This document shows positions 36,970 to 48,966 of a DNA stretch of 64,000 bases, piece after piece. This stretch comes from Psychrobacter alimentarius (GTDB lineage Bacteria > Pseudomonadota > Gammaproteobacteria > Pseudomonadales > Moraxellaceae), in assembly GCF_001606025.1 (NCBI RefSeq), contig NZ_CP014945.1, positions 1,860,001-1,924,000 on the forward strand, given 5' to 3'. Position 1 is the first letter of the stretch; every line of letters begins with the position of its first letter. The notes below the pieces were generated by a model. The model had not been told where the DNA came from. It made no database searches and saw only the letters and a list, made by a program, of their open reading frames with translations. The position numbers and the translations under genes were made by a program.

Positions 36970-37037
36970 TGCGACTGGGATGAATTTTTCGCAGTCTCTG
37001 TAATAGCAGCACGTAAGAAAAATTTATACCTGTAGCA
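36970..37037. repeat. Dispersed 68-bp repeat, copy 2
   Basis: Same orientation and length as 14384-14451. The left end TGCGACTG is intact, while the right end TGTAGCA has diverged, so the terminal inverted repeat is partly decayed. The core (GAAAAAT, ATTTTTC, GCAGCA) is kept. It lies about 140 bp upstream of the EmrB-like gene. Confidence 0.75.
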
Positions 37038-37178
37038 CGGCACGCTGTAATGTCTGTGTTCTTTTTATTCAGGATCAACTATAGCGTGTATCTCAATTAA
37101 TACCCATCCAATAGGTACAGTTTTTGTCTGGGCGCTGCCCCATGTCATTTACTCGCTTACAAACATCGTCGTACGCTC

Positions 37179-38867
37179 ATGAATACTGAATATCAATTTA
37201 AGCCGCATGAACAACCATTGATGGTTGGCTCTCCAGCCAATCCTGACCATCCTGCACGCCGTAAATTATTCTATCTACTTATTGGAATTTTTATTGGTCT
37301 GACTGCCAGCTTTCAGAACGGTTTATTGGTGGCGAACTTGACGCAAATCCAAGGGGAAATGGGTCTAACGCCGGTCGAAGGTGGTTGGATATCTGTCAGT
37401 TATAATATGACCAATGCTTGTATCACTGTCTTGTTATATAAAATTCGCCAGCAGTTTGGCATGTCGCTCTTTAGCAAAATCACCCTATTTTTTCTATTAG
37501 CGGCCACAAGCTTACAGTGGTTCGTCAACAGTCACTTCTTGGATGCGATTAACATCCAAATTGATGCTTATTATCTAGAGATTATTGCTAGAGGGTTGAG
37601 TGGTATGGTGGCTAGTGGTATGACCATCCTAGGTTTATTCTATTGTTTGCAAGGCATGCCTACGGTCAAACGTACCAGTGGTTTGATATTGGGTTTTGGC
37701 TTGGTGCAATTTGGTATCCCATTATCACGAATTATCTCGCCCTATCTCGCTATCGACGGTCAGCTTGAAAACTTATTCTTATTTCAATTTGGTTTGGCAT
37801 TGATCTGTTTTGGGTTAATTAATATTTTAGAATTGCCACCTGGTAATACCGAAAAAGTCTTCGAAAAACTCGATTTTTTAAGCTTTGCTTTTTTTGCCAG
37901 TGGTCTTGCTGCGTTGGCTGTATTCTTAGTACAGGGCCGCATTCAGTGGTGGACAACGCCTTGGCTAATTTATTCACTCATTATTGCCGCTGTCAATATT
38001 AGCATAGCACTGTGGATTGAAACGCATCGCAAAAACCCTATGTTGCAAGTTCGCTGGATGCGTAGTCGCAACATCATTGCTTTTATGATTACTGGTGCTG
38101 TGATGCGTATTTTGCTGTCTGAGCAGAATGTCGGCGCGGCAGGATTGCTTGCCAGTCTTGGTTACGGTAACGATCAGTTGATTACGTTTTATGCGGTCAT
38201 ACTATCCGCCAGTGCCTTGGCATTAATCATTAGTATTTTTAGCACTGATGCGATGGATTTACGCCGTCCCGTTATCTTTGCAGTGGCATTAATTGCTATA
38301 GGGTCCTGGATGGATACAAGTGTGTCTATTAATTCAGCGCCTTATATGTTTTATCTTAGTCAGTCTTTGATTGCATTTGCGGCTATATACTTCATGGGAC
38401 CGCTGGTTTTTGAAGGGTTTTTACGTGCTATCGCTAGTGGCCCTGCCTATATTATTAGTTTTTCTGTGATTTTCGGTATTTCACAAACGGTCGGCGGGCT
38501 TGCAGGTGCTGCCGCTATTCAAGCCTTCACAACGATTCGTACGCAAGCGCATTATGCAGATATGGTCGGCTCACTTAATTTGGGTGACCCGGCTTTGATG
38601 GGACAAGTCGCTGGTGCCAGTCGTACTTTATCGAGTCAAATAACAGATGCCACCCAAGTCAACGTAGCAGCCATGAGCCAAGTCTTACAGAGTATACAAA
38701 AACAGGCGACTGTCGCGGCATACAATGACCTATTCTTTTTGATGGCAAGCATTGCTACTATCACTACCATTATTCTATTGATAAATTATTTCTATTATCG
38801 CTATCATAAACGTAACCCACTGGCCAAAGAACTGGCGGTGATTGCCAAAATGCGTGAAAACAAATGA
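37179..38867 (+). CDS. MFS efflux transporter, EmrB-like (DHA2 family)
   Basis: A 562-residue, 14-helix drug:proton antiporter. The N-terminus is a polar 30 residues, then FYLLIGIFIGLTASFQNGLLVANLTQIQGEMGLTPVEGGWISVSYNM and further hydrophobic segments to FFLMASIATITTIILLINYF. The layout and adjacent adaptor gene fit the EmrAB type, in which a periplasmic adaptor links the pump to an outer-membrane channel. The typical conserved motif C segment is not obvious, and the substrate is unknown. No clear ribosome binding site precedes the ATG. No tolC-like gene is in the window. Confidence 0.87.
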   Translation: MNTEYQFKPHEQPLMVGSPANPDHPARRKLFYLLIGIFIGLTASFQNGLLVANLTQIQGEMGLTPVEGGWISVSYNMTNACITVLLYKIRQQFGMSLFSKITLFFLLAATSLQWFVNSHFLDAINIQIDAYYLEIIARGLSGMVASGMTILGLFYCLQGMPTVKRTSGLILGFGLVQFGIPLSRIISPYLAIDGQLENLFLFQFGLALICFGLINILELPPGNTEKVFEKLDFLSFAFFASGLAALAVFLVQGRIQWWTTPWLIYSLIIAAVNISIALWIETHRKNPMLQVRWMRSRNIIAFMITGAVMRILLSEQNVGAAGLLASLGYGNDQLITFYAVILSASALALIISIFSTDAMDLRRPVIFAVALIAIGSWMDTSVSINSAPYMFYLSQSLIAFAAIYFMGPLVFEGFLRAIASGPAYIISFSVIFGISQTVGGLAGAAAIQAFTTIRTQAHYADMVGSLNLGDPALMGQVAGASRTLSSQITDATQVNVAAMSQVLQSIQKQATVAAYNDLFFLMASIATITTIILLINYFYYRYHKRNPLAKELAVIAKMRENK

Positions 38868-38934
38868 CCCAATCTATTCACTCTACAGCACTAAAAACTT
38901 GTAAGCCTATGTTTAATAAAATCAGGAGAGCGTC

Positions 38935-40227
38935 ATGAGCCAAGAAAAATCCAATGATCTGACTCAAAAAGCTCAAACGTCAGATGGCGCTCCAGCAGTG
39001 AAATCGCAGACAGAATCCGATACTAGTACAACGCAAACTGCGACGGACTCCATTCAGAACAACCAAGAACCAACTCCAAGCTCTAGCAGTCAGGACAAAT
39101 CTGATGTGGATGATACGCTAACTGGTAATGAGCCTCCCATGCCACCCAAAGAGCCTATTCCTGACTCAACTGGCTGGTCGCCCAAGAAAAAATCGTATTT
39201 AAATTTGGGGTTATTGATACTACTAATTATTATTGGTGTGACCTTGATTTTGTATGCGTGGAAATTACCTCCTTTTACACCGACAATACAGCAGACAAAC
39301 AACGCCTTTGTGAAAGGTCAAACGACCATTATCAGTCCGCAAGTGTCAGGTTATGTGACCGAAGTGGCTGTACAAGATTTTGCCACTGTAAAAGAAGGTG
39401 ATTTGCTCATAAAAATAGACGATCGTACCTTTCAGCAACAGCTTGATCAAGCACAGGCCGATACAGAGGTAGCACTCACCAATCGTTCTAGTAATACTCA
39501 AGATACGCAAAGTAGCCAAGCACAAATCGAAGCACGAGAAGCGGATCTATACAGTGCCAAAATCAACGTGGAAAGCGCGCGTGAGGACGTGAATCGCTAT
39601 CAAGGTTTAGATGCTATTGGTGCTGTCTCAAAAGCGGAAGTGGCTCATATCAAAGCCCAACTCGCTCAGGCGCAGGCAAGTGTGCAACAGGCGGAAGCCA
39701 ATTTGCAAGCCGCTCGTCAAAACCGTGATAAAACCAGCGGTAGCCGCTCCTCACTGGATGCGAACATAAAAAGCGCTGAAGCTGGTGTAAAGCAAGCACA
39801 GATTAATCTAGACAATACTATCATCACGGCGCCAGAATCTGGTCAGCTCAGTCAAGTGAGTGTTAAAGAAGGGCAGTATGTCAGCGCAGGTACACAGTTG
39901 ATGTATATCGTACCTGAAGGCGTATGGATTATTGCAAACTTCAAAGAAACTCAAGTGGCAAATATGGCGATAGGTGAACCTGCAACCATTCGGGTGGACG
40001 CACTTGGAGGAACAGAGTTCACTGGTCATGTCAGTAATATATCACCAGCAACTGGTAGTGAATTTAGTGCTGGCGCTGCCAATCCTGCGACTGGCAACTA
40101 CATCAAAATTGCTCAGCGCATTCCTGTACGGATTGACTTAGATAAGGGTCAGCCAGAGCTTGCGCGTTTACGTCCCGGCATGTCAGTTTCGGTCGATATA
40201 GACACCGATCACAAAGTCAAAAAGTAG
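38935..40227 (+). CDS. HlyD/EmrA-family periplasmic adaptor
   Basis: A 430-residue membrane fusion protein, partner of the preceding transporter. Residues 1-85 are a cytosolic low-complexity Ser/Thr/Gln tail. A membrane helix (LNLGLLILLIIIGVTLILYAW) follows. Then come the lipoyl half (FVKGQTTIISPQVSGYVTEVAV), a coiled-coil hairpin rich in Gln/Ala (about residues 165-265), and the barrel end ITAPESGQLSQVSVKEGQYV with VWIIANFKETQVANM. AGGAG precedes the ATG. It lies 67 bp after the EmrB-like gene and ends at a strong terminator. The long N-terminal tail is unusual for EmrA. Confidence 0.88.
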   Translation: MSQEKSNDLTQKAQTSDGAPAVKSQTESDTSTTQTATDSIQNNQEPTPSSSSQDKSDVDDTLTGNEPPMPPKEPIPDSTGWSPKKKSYLNLGLLILLIIIGVTLILYAWKLPPFTPTIQQTNNAFVKGQTTIISPQVSGYVTEVAVQDFATVKEGDLLIKIDDRTFQQQLDQAQADTEVALTNRSSNTQDTQSSQAQIEAREADLYSAKINVESAREDVNRYQGLDAIGAVSKAEVAHIKAQLAQAQASVQQAEANLQAARQNRDKTSGSRSSLDANIKSAEAGVKQAQINLDNTIITAPESGQLSQVSVKEGQYVSAGTQLMYIVPEGVWIIANFKETQVANMAIGEPATIRVDALGGTEFTGHVSNISPATGSEFSAGAANPATGNYIKIAQRIPVRIDLDKGQPELARLRPGMSVSVDIDTDHKVKK

Positions 40228-40233
40228 TACAAA

Positions 40234-40279
40234 AAAAGCCATTCTAAATTCCTTGATTAGTGGATTTAGAATGGCTTTT
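40234..40279. terminator. Bidirectional terminator
   Basis: AAAAGCCATTCTAAAT and ATTTAGAATGGCTTTT, a perfect 16-bp stem with a 14-base loop, between the adaptor gene and convergent pdxH. Confidence 0.94.
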
Positions 40280-40319
40280 GAACTATCTATCAAATACTTT
40301 TAACAACCCGCCTTTACCA

Positions 40320-40979
40320 TTACGGCAATAAGCGTTTCGTTGTCCAAGTAGAGGCTCCCTCGTTATTATCCTGTACATAAACGAGGCGATCATGCATGCG
40401 GTTAGCCCGTCCTTGCCAAAACTCGATTTTTTCAACCGTAATCTCATAACCTCCCCAAAACTCTGGCGTGGGTACGGCCAGGTTTTCTGGATAATCGGCC
40501 TGCAATTGTGCAAATTTTTCTTCCATAACCTCACGGTTAGCCACTTCACCACTTTGCGGTTGGCTTACCCATGCCCCAACTTGACTGTCATGGGGACGTT
40601 TTTGAAAATATGCTGCAGATTTTGTTGCATCAATTTTGGCAATTTTTCCACTGATACGAATTTGGCGCTCAAGCTCATGCCAAAAAAACAGGGCTTCGGC
40701 ATTGGGATTTTCTGCAATATCCTGTCCTTTTGCACTTTCGTAGTTGGTATAAAAAACAATACCCGTTGCTGTAATCTCACGTAGCAATACAATACGTACG
40801 CTGGGTTTATTGTCTGCACCGCAAGTCGCCAAACTCATGGCATAGGGTTCTTGAACGCTTTGCTCTATTGCCTCACTCATCCAAGCATTTAGCAGCTCAA
40901 ATGGTGACTCTGGTATTGATGTTTGATCCAGTGCGCCTTTTTCGTATGACAGGCGTTGGTCAGTGAAGTCCATGCTCAT
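40320..40979 (-). CDS. pdxH: Pyridoxamine 5'-phosphate oxidase
   Basis: FMN enzyme making pyridoxal 5'-phosphate from PNP/PMP; about 219 residues. Motifs: AMSLATCGADNKPSVRIVLLREI (FMN/substrate), FYTNYESAKGQDIAENPNAEALFFWHELERQIRISG, PHDSQVGAWVSQPQSGEV, PEFWGGYEITVEKIEFWQGRANRMHDRLVY, and the C-terminal TTKRLLP. All major conserved residues are present. AAGGA is 6 bases before the ATG at 40979; the first ATG, at 40985, lies against that site. It lies 32 bp downstream of glmM on the same strand and may share its transcript. Confidence 0.95.
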   Translation of the reverse strand: MSMDFTDQRLSYEKGALDQTSIPESPFELLNAWMSEAIEQSVQEPYAMSLATCGADNKPSVRIVLLREITATGIVFYTNYESAKGQDIAENPNAEALFFWHELERQIRISGKIAKIDATKSAAYFQKRPHDSQVGAWVSQPQSGEVANREVMEEKFAQLQADYPENLAVPTPEFWGGYEITVEKIEFWQGRANRMHDRLVYVQDNNEGASTWTTKRLLP

Positions 40980-41017
40980 GGTCATTCCTTATTTTGGTCT
41001 TATTCGTTCAAAGGCGG

Positions 41018-42388
41018 TTATTGTAATACGGATTTGATAAGATCAGCTAAGTCATTTGCCATGACATCACATTCTATAATGTCATCCGACTCGACCATGA
41101 CGCGTATCATTGGCTCTGTACCTGATTGGCGAATCAAGAGACGACCACGTCCTTCCAATGTCGCTTGTGCTTTTTCAAAAGCGACAACCAGCTCATCATG
41201 CTTGTATGGGTCTTGCATCTTGGACAAGCGTACATTGACCAGTTTTTGTGGCAGTACTTCAAACCCTTCAATAAGATCACTCAGTGCGCGCCCTTGAGCT
41301 TGCATCACTGCCAATACTTGTAAGCCTGCTATGATGGCATCTCCTGTACGGCTCTTATCCAAGCATAGAATGTGCCCAGAAGGCTCTCCACCCAATATCC
41401 AGCCATTGGTTTCAAGCGTCTGCATGACGTAGCGATCCCCTACTTTTGCACGCATAAAGTCAATACCAGCATCCTTGAGTGCCAGCTCTAACCCCATGTT
41501 GCTCATGAGTGTTCCTACCACACCTTTAGCCTTGGTAGAACCTTTGGTAGCCAGTAGGTATAAAATACCGTCGCCATCAATTAGTTGACCAGTTTCATCG
41601 ACCATTACGATACGATCGCCGTCACCATCTAAGGCAATACCAACATCTGCTTCGTGATTCAGCACTGCTTGTTGCAGACCTTCTGGATGCGTAGAACCAC
41701 AGTCATCATTGATATTGATACCGTCAGGCTCATTATTGATTGCAATCACATTGGCACCAAGCTCACGCATGACTCTTGGCGCCACACTATAACCTGCGCC
41801 ATTTGCACAATCGACTACGATAGTCAAATGACTCAAATCGTATTGATAAGGGAAACTGCCTTTACAAAATTCGATATAACGACCTTTGGCATCATTGATT
41901 CGGTTGTTCTTACCAAGATTGGCAGGATCAAGAATCGGCATGATGACGGCATCGCCAGCTTCTGACTGACTCATTACTGCCTTTAATTTGTCATTAATAG
42001 CAGTTTGCATGTCATCGGTTAATTTTTTACCATCACCCGAAAAAAACTTGATACCGTTATCATAGTATGGATTGTGAGAGGCTGAAATAACCACGCCAGC
42101 ATCCGCATTAAAACTGCGGGTCAAATGTGCGATGGCAGGTGTTGGCAATGGGCCAAGCATATGAACATCAACACCAGCGGCATTAAAACCCGCTTGTAGA
42201 GCCCCTTCAATAACGTAACCTGACAAGCGAGTATCTTTACCAATGACCACACTCGGTTTACGGGCAGGATTATTATTGTTTTCCATCAATACTTGACCCG
42301 TAACATAACCCAATTTTAAAATAAAATCAGGCGTAATCGGTAACTGACCAAATTTGCCGCGAATACCATCGGTGCCAAAGTAGCTCAT
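41018..42388 (-). CDS. glmM: Phosphoglucosamine mutase
   Basis: Interconverts glucosamine-6-P and glucosamine-1-P for UDP-GlcNAc, peptidoglycan and LPS. The 456-residue protein has the start [12 protein letters not shown], catalytic Ser104 in [18 protein letters not shown], the metal loop [19 protein letters not shown] for sugar binding, and [14 protein letters not shown] at the end. Length and order match GlmM rather than phosphomannomutase. The gene is in a leftward unit with pdxH. guaB upstream is transcribed separately, behind a terminator. Confidence 0.96.
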   Translation of the reverse strand: MSYFGTDGIRGKFGQLPITPDFILKLGYVTGQVLMENNNNPARKPSVVIGKDTRLSGYVIEGALQAGFNAAGVDVHMLGPLPTPAIAHLTRSFNADAGVVISASHNPYYDNGIKFFSGDGKKLTDDMQTAINDKLKAVMSQSEAGDAVIMPILDPANLGKNNRINDAKGRYIEFCKGSFPYQYDLSHLTIVVDCANGAGYSVAPRVMRELGANVIAINNEPDGININDDCGSTHPEGLQQAVLNHEADVGIALDGDGDRIVMVDETGQLIDGDGILYLLATKGSTKAKGVVGTLMSNMGLELALKDAGIDFMRAKVGDRYVMQTLETNGWILGGEPSGHILCLDKSRTGDAIIAGLQVLAVMQAQGRALSDLIEGFEVLPQKLVNVRLSKMQDPYKHDELVVAFEKAQATLEGRGRLLIRQSGTEPMIRVMVESDDIIECDVMANDLADLIKSVLQ

Positions 42389-42485
42389 TATGTGTGTTCC
42401 CTAATTGTAAACTAAGTCTAAAAGTAAAAGGCCAAACGTATATGCAGGCACTGATATTGTTATAGTAATCCGTTATGTATTTTAC

Positions 42486-42528
42486 AAAAAAAACGGCCAA
42501 CAATAACAAGGCATTGTTGGCCGTTTGT
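42486..42528 (-). terminator. Terminator after guaB
   Basis: AAACGGCCAACAA and TTGTTGGCCGTTT form a 13-bp stem with a 10-base loop, followed on the minus strand by eight T. It separates guaB from glmM. Confidence 0.94.
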
Positions 42529-42595
42529 ATATCAAAGTCACTACAATCCTGCAAAAACGCTATTGTCAATATAACACAGGATTATGAGTTGATGT

Positions 42596-44377
<1,782 letters not shown>

Positions 44378-46393
44378 CTAATTACTTTCGCCCAAAGTAA
44401 AACGCTCTGTGGGTAAGTACTGATGCTGCTGTTCATGTAAGTAGCCAAGCATCTGTTCGCGTACTTCACAAGCGAGTGTCCATGCCTCGATAGGTCCTAC
44501 TCCTGACACAGCGCCACGCAGCTGAATCGTCTTTTCAGTCACCTCAACGACGAACACTTCAGGTTCAGTTTTATTGTCCCAAAGCTCATTTTCTTTAGTC
44601 ACGGATATAAAATGTTGGCGAATGGCATCAATGTCTGCTCCATAATCGATATATAAAAATACAGGACAGGTCTGATGTACTTCCGTATGTGACCAGTTCT
44701 CAACCATTTCAGTAATCAACTCACGCATCGGTACGATCAATCGTCGTTCATCCCATGTTTTTAGAACAGCATAAGTGTACCGTAAGTCTTCAACTGTACT
44801 AAAGTTACCTTTCATAATTACACTATCACCAATCCTTACAGGCTGTGTCACTGCCACTTGCACACCTGCGATGATATTGCCCAATATTGGTTGCGCTGCG
44901 ATACCGATGACCACACTGGCAATACCAGCTGAGGTCAACAATGTCCTACCAAGGCCCTCGATATTGGTAAACTCACTGAGTCCAATCCAAATGCTACCGA
45001 GAATCATAAAAAAGATAAACACGCGGCGAAAGATTGACACATAGGTGCGCCGACGTCGCACTTTATCGAACTGCTCTTCTCCTAGGTTTTCAATCTGCAT
45101 ACTTTGATAGCGATTGGCAAAGAAGTTGATGACACGAATACCCAGCCACATGGCACTAAAAACCAAAACGATCCAGATCAGTGGACGAATAGATGAGGCA
45201 ACCGCATCTAAATAAGGAAAGCCGCCTGAAACTAACGTAAAAACCAATAGAAAGCTGATGGTAAAAGTCAAAGGCACCGTCAATTTACTGACCAAATCAG
45301 CAACACCGTTACTACTGCCTACATACATGCTGTACTTTTCGGCATCAATATAGCGACTGATAAGCTTTTCTGTGCCTTTACTCAATAGCCAGCCAAGCCC
45401 CATCGTAAGTAAGAGAAAAGTCGTTAGCGCGATAAATTCCCACAGAGCAATACCGAAAAATTTGAGTTTTAACCATTCAGGTAAATAGCGTTCAAACTCT
45501 GATGGGTGATACTGCTCATAAAGATTGTCGATATTGCCCACTGTTTGCTCAGAAAAAACCCAAACAGGGGCACTGTCTTCTATTCGTACTCGCTGTAAAT
45601 AAATAGGAACACGGCGTTCACGATAATCAATATAGCCAAGTTGTATAGAACGCCTAACAATACCCGTTACACTACTTTCGTTACCCAATAATGGCTCCAT
45701 CAAACCATCTGGCCGATCTGGCAAATCATCAAAGACATAAAGCTTTTTTTCAGATAACAAAAAATCAAGACGTTTTGCAAGCTCAATAGCACGGCTGCGC
45801 TGAACCTTCTCATCAATCAAATTCATATTAAGGGCGTAAGCTGCCAAGTCATATTGCTGCTTCATTACCGCTGATTGAAAAAACTCCAAGGTTGCAAGCG
45901 GGGTTGTCAGGTTCGGTGGCACAGACAATGGCGGTAATCCCGCATTGAGCTTATTTAATTCATAATAGCTCTCATTATATTCGCCCGTGAGCCCAGCATC
46001 GCCTTGCAGTGTCCCTGCTTGCTCTACAGCGTTTCGCTCGGTCGGATCAAACATCTCTTCTGAAACATCAGAAAGTTTTATCTTATGACTTTTAATCGTA
46101 TCAATCTTTTGCGACGCATACTCAGTTAGTGTATCTGGCGCACTTGTGCTTTGCTCACTACTGTTTTGTGTATCATCATTGCTTGCTGCCTGCGCAGAGA
46201 CAACTGGCATAAAAATAGCGCTTATCACCATGCACAAAGAAGCCAGTAGTAACTGAAGGCAATGATAGCGCCGCACTTCGCCATATTTACGTACGTATTG
46301 AGTACCGTTCAACTGGCTATCATTAACCTTAGCTGCCATATTATTGACTGCTGTAGAGCGGTCCTTTAGAGTATTCATATCTTTAAAAGCCAT
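44378..46393 (-). CDS. MscS-family mechanosensitive channel with periplasmic domain
   Basis: Large MscS-type protein of 671 residues. A signal-like hydrophobic stretch lies at about 45-70 (LQLLLASLCMVISAIFMPVVSAQA). A periplasmic domain of some 230 residues and about four membrane segments follow from residue ~315. The pore helix and MscS core read GRTLLTSAGIASVVIGIAAQPILGNIIAGVQVAVTQPVRIGDSVIM, and a cytosolic vestibule domain ends the protein. It is intermediate in size between MscS (~286) and MscK/YbdG-type proteins. The start is uncertain because no ribosome binding site is visible. A role in osmotic release is likely but unproven. Confidence 0.85.
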   Translation of the reverse strand: MAFKDMNTLKDRSTAVNNMAAKVNDSQLNGTQYVRKYGEVRRYHCLQLLLASLCMVISAIFMPVVSAQAASNDDTQNSSEQSTSAPDTLTEYASQKIDTIKSHKIKLSDVSEEMFDPTERNAVEQAGTLQGDAGLTGEYNESYYELNKLNAGLPPLSVPPNLTTPLATLEFFQSAVMKQQYDLAAYALNMNLIDEKVQRSRAIELAKRLDFLLSEKKLYVFDDLPDRPDGLMEPLLGNESSVTGIVRRSIQLGYIDYRERRVPIYLQRVRIEDSAPVWVFSEQTVGNIDNLYEQYHPSEFERYLPEWLKLKFFGIALWEFIALTTFLLLTMGLGWLLSKGTEKLISRYIDAEKYSMYVGSSNGVADLVSKLTVPLTFTISFLLVFTLVSGGFPYLDAVASSIRPLIWIVLVFSAMWLGIRVINFFANRYQSMQIENLGEEQFDKVRRRRTYVSIFRRVFIFFMILGSIWIGLSEFTNIEGLGRTLLTSAGIASVVIGIAAQPILGNIIAGVQVAVTQPVRIGDSVIMKGNFSTVEDLRYTYAVLKTWDERRLIVPMRELITEMVENWSHTEVHQTCPVFLYIDYGADIDAIRQHFISVTKENELWDNKTEPEVFVVEVTEKTIQLRGAVSGVGPIEAWTLACEVREQMLGYLHEQQHQYLPTERFTLGESN

Positions 46394-46456
46394 CAGTTCA
46401 TATAAGGTTTGGACGCAAAAAATGTATCGTCTAAATTAATAATTAATGCAGTTTAC

Positions 46457-46482
46457 AAAAAAAGCCAGCATATAGCTGACTC
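46457..46482 (-). terminator. Terminator after cysS
   Basis: On the minus strand a 7-bp stem AGTCAGC / GCTGGCT (one wobble) with a 5-base loop is followed by seven T, about 40 bp past the cysS stop. Confidence 0.8.
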
Positions 46483-46522
46483 ATTTTATTACTATAACTG
46501 GATATGTTTTGTAATTTTTACC

Positions 46523-47983
46523 TTATGCACGGCGCCACGTTGTACCAGCACGGCTGTCTTCAAGCTCAATACCTGCCTCTTTTAATTGCTCACGTATGGC
46601 ATCCGCACGCGCAAAATTTTTGTTGGTCTTGGCCTCTGCACGCTCAACAATAAGACCGTCGATCATCGCATCTGTTAAGCTGTTTTCAGTGGTATCACCT
46701 ACCACGGCTTGCAAAAACTGCTGCACGGGCTGTTGTAAAATATTTAGCACTTGCGCCAGCGCTTTGAGCTGCTGAGCCAATTTCCAAGCCGTTTCTACGT
46801 CTTCCGCCTTAATCGCCTTATTTATATCACGTGCCAGCCCAAATAACACACTAATCGCTGTAGAACTATTGAAGTCATCATTCATGGCTTTGATGAAGCT
46901 TTGTCCAGTCTCGCTACTGTAGGCCTCATTGACCAAAGCGTCGTCAATGTTCAATGTCTGTTGTTTTTGTTGTTCTGCCAATTTTAGTGCATTATATAGT
47001 CTGCTTAGGCTATTATGCGCTTCATCTAAGGCGCTATCTGAAAAGTTCACTTGGCTACGATAGTGGCTCGATAGTAAGAAAAACCGTACCGTTTCAGGCA
47101 AATACTTGGCAATGACATCCCGAATGGTCGAAAAGTTACCCAGTGACTTAGACATTTTTTCGCCATCGACATTGATAAAACCAACGTGCATCCAGTTACG
47201 CGCATACTCACAACCCGTCGCTGCTTCTGATTGGGCTATCTCATTTTCGTGATGCGGGAACTGTAAATCATGACCACCGCCATGAATATCAAAAGTATGG
47301 CCTAAGCACTTGGTTGACATGGCCGAGCACTCAATATGCCAGCCAGGACGCCCTTGTCCCCATGGTGATGCCCACTGCGGTTCATCAGGTTTTGCCGCTT
47401 TCCATAATACAAAATCAAAGGGATTACGTTTATCGTTTTCGACATCGACTCGTGCGCCTGCCTGCATATCATCTAGATTACGCTTCGATAATTTACCATA
47501 ATCAGCAAAACTATCGACGGCATAATAGACATCTCCATTGTCACCTGCATACGCATAATCACCTGTGACAAGGGTCTCAATCATCTGTTGCATCTCATCA
47601 ATATGATCAGTTGCCCGTGGCTCAACATCTGGTGCCAAGCAACCAAGTGCAGAGAAATCTTCGTGCATCGCTTTAATAAATCGCTCGGTCAACGCACCAA
47701 TCTCTTCACCATTTTCGGCAGCACGAGCAATGATCTTGTCATCAATGTCTGTGATGTTGCGCACATAATTAACGTCATAACCCAATTGTTCAAGCCAGCG
47801 TACCGCCATATCAAACCCAATCATCATCCGAGCATGGCCAATGTGACAATAATCATAGACGGTCATACCGCACACATACATGCCGACCTTGCCTTCAACA
47901 AGCGGTTTAAATGACTGCTTGCGCCCAGTGAGTGAGTCGTAGATTGCAAGCTGAGACATAGCGTCTGCAAGTGGTGTGGTCAT
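46523..47983 (-). CDS. cysS: Cysteinyl-tRNA synthetase
   Basis: Class I synthetase charging tRNA-Cys; 486 residues. [26 protein letters not shown] contains the zinc-ligand Cys38 and the HIGH signature (47-50). [15 protein letters not shown] and [21 protein letters not shown] are the other zinc/substrate blocks, and [11 protein letters not shown] the KMSKS loop. The C-terminus ends in TTWRRA. The first ~12 residues are an extension with a weak upstream AAGG; the ATG at 47959 is an alternative. Monocistronic, with its own terminator. Confidence 0.96.
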   Translation of the reverse strand: MTTPLADAMSQLAIYDSLTGRKQSFKPLVEGKVGMYVCGMTVYDYCHIGHARMMIGFDMAVRWLEQLGYDVNYVRNITDIDDKIIARAAENGEEIGALTERFIKAMHEDFSALGCLAPDVEPRATDHIDEMQQMIETLVTGDYAYAGDNGDVYYAVDSFADYGKLSKRNLDDMQAGARVDVENDKRNPFDFVLWKAAKPDEPQWASPWGQGRPGWHIECSAMSTKCLGHTFDIHGGGHDLQFPHHENEIAQSEAATGCEYARNWMHVGFINVDGEKMSKSLGNFSTIRDVIAKYLPETVRFFLLSSHYRSQVNFSDSALDEAHNSLSRLYNALKLAEQQKQQTLNIDDALVNEAYSSETGQSFIKAMNDDFNSSTAISVLFGLARDINKAIKAEDVETAWKLAQQLKALAQVLNILQQPVQQFLQAVVGDTTENSLTDAMIDGLIVERAEAKTNKNFARADAIREQLKEAGIELEDSRAGTTWRRA

Positions 47984-48231
47984 AGGAGAAAAGCCTTTTT
48001 ATTTATTAAAAGTATAGAGAATAAGATAACAATATAAGTAAAATATGACAGGTCGAAGCCATGAGTAAAACGTAGAATCAATAAACACAGATGATACTGC
48101 AAGTATTCTAGTATCAAAAAACGTTGGTCATATAAAACTTAACCCATTATCTTAGCGAAAACAGCCATAAAATACTACAATGAGCGCGCAACTAATATTA
48201 TTCGACCATAAAAACAACTAAGGGTATCAAC

Positions 48232-48867
48232 ATGGGCAATCGCTTAAGCAAAATATATACACGCACGGGAGATGATGGCAGTACAGGCATGGCAGATGGC
48301 AGCCGCGTTAGCAAAGCGGACCACTTATTCAATGTCATGGGTGATGTCGATGAGCTCAACTCACACATTGGTCTTGTACGCGCACACTTGGCTCAAACAG
48401 CCAACAATCAGGAATTAGTTCAGCCGCTACTTGTCCATGTCTCGCCACAACAAGTAGTAGACTTTGAGCAAGCATTGGTTATTATCCAGCATTTATTGTT
48501 CAATATCGGCGGTGAGCTTGCCATGCCAGAATACGAAGGCATCAATGCCACTCATATTGACTGGTTAGAGCAGCAAATTGATACCATGAATACAGGTCTG
48601 CCCCCACTAAAAGATTTTATTTTGCCAACAGGTTCGGTCTTGGTCAGTCAATTGCATATCGCACGCTGTGTTTGTCGCCGTGCTGAGCGTCAAGCGGTTT
48701 CATTACAGGAGCAACGCCCAAAGGCGATTCGTCCTACAGCAGTGAGCCTTATTAACCGTTTATCAGATTGGCTATTTGTCGCTGCTCGCTTTTGCACCGA
48801 TCCTAACCAAATTTCTGAAGTACTGTGGGACAATCAAGTATTACAAGTCTTTGCTAAAGAGCAATAA
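48232..48867 (+). CDS. Cob(I)alamin adenosyltransferase, PduO type
   Basis: Transfers adenosyl from ATP to cob(I)alamin to make coenzyme B12; 211 residues. The N-terminus KIYTRTGDDGSTGMADGSRVSKADHLFNVMGDVDELNSHIGLVR is the PduO/MMAB ATP-binding signature. The helical remainder contains FILPTGSVLVSQLHIARCVCRRAERQAV and a C-terminal LINRLSDWLFVAARF, also characteristic. A 30-residue insertion (QTANNQELVQPLLVHVSP) breaks the first helices. It would feed B12-dependent enzymes, such as methylmalonyl-CoA mutase if present. AAGGG precedes the ATG; no B12 riboswitch is seen upstream. Confidence 0.92.
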   Translation: MGNRLSKIYTRTGDDGSTGMADGSRVSKADHLFNVMGDVDELNSHIGLVRAHLAQTANNQELVQPLLVHVSPQQVVDFEQALVIIQHLLFNIGGELAMPEYEGINATHIDWLEQQIDTMNTGLPPLKDFILPTGSVLVSQLHIARCVCRRAERQAVSLQEQRPKAIRPTAVSLINRLSDWLFVAARFCTDPNQISEVLWDNQVLQVFAKEQ

Positions 48868-48878
48868 TGATATAAAAC

Positions 48879-48914
48879 AAAAAGCCCGCAATGTAAATTT
48901 TGCGGGCTTTTTTT
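48879..48914. terminator. Bidirectional terminator
   Basis: AAAAAGCCCGCAA and TTGCGGGCTTTTT, a 13-bp stem with T-run, between the adenosyltransferase gene and the convergent lipoprotein gene. Confidence 0.93.
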
Positions 48915-48966
48915 ATGAAATCAATTCATGGATACCGACACTTAATAGCAATGCCAATTTGACGAA

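Larger units (their letters stand above)
36705..37178. other. Intergenic region upstream of the EmrB-like gene
   Basis: 474 bp. It contains the gst terminator at the left and the second copy of the 68-bp repeat; the rest presumably includes the efflux promoter. No gene seen. Confidence 0.65.

Noticed and set aside
47984..48231. Possible B12 riboswitch before the adenosyltransferase gene
   Set aside because: No B12-box-like or kissing-loop sequence seen; the 248-bp region has no strong structure.
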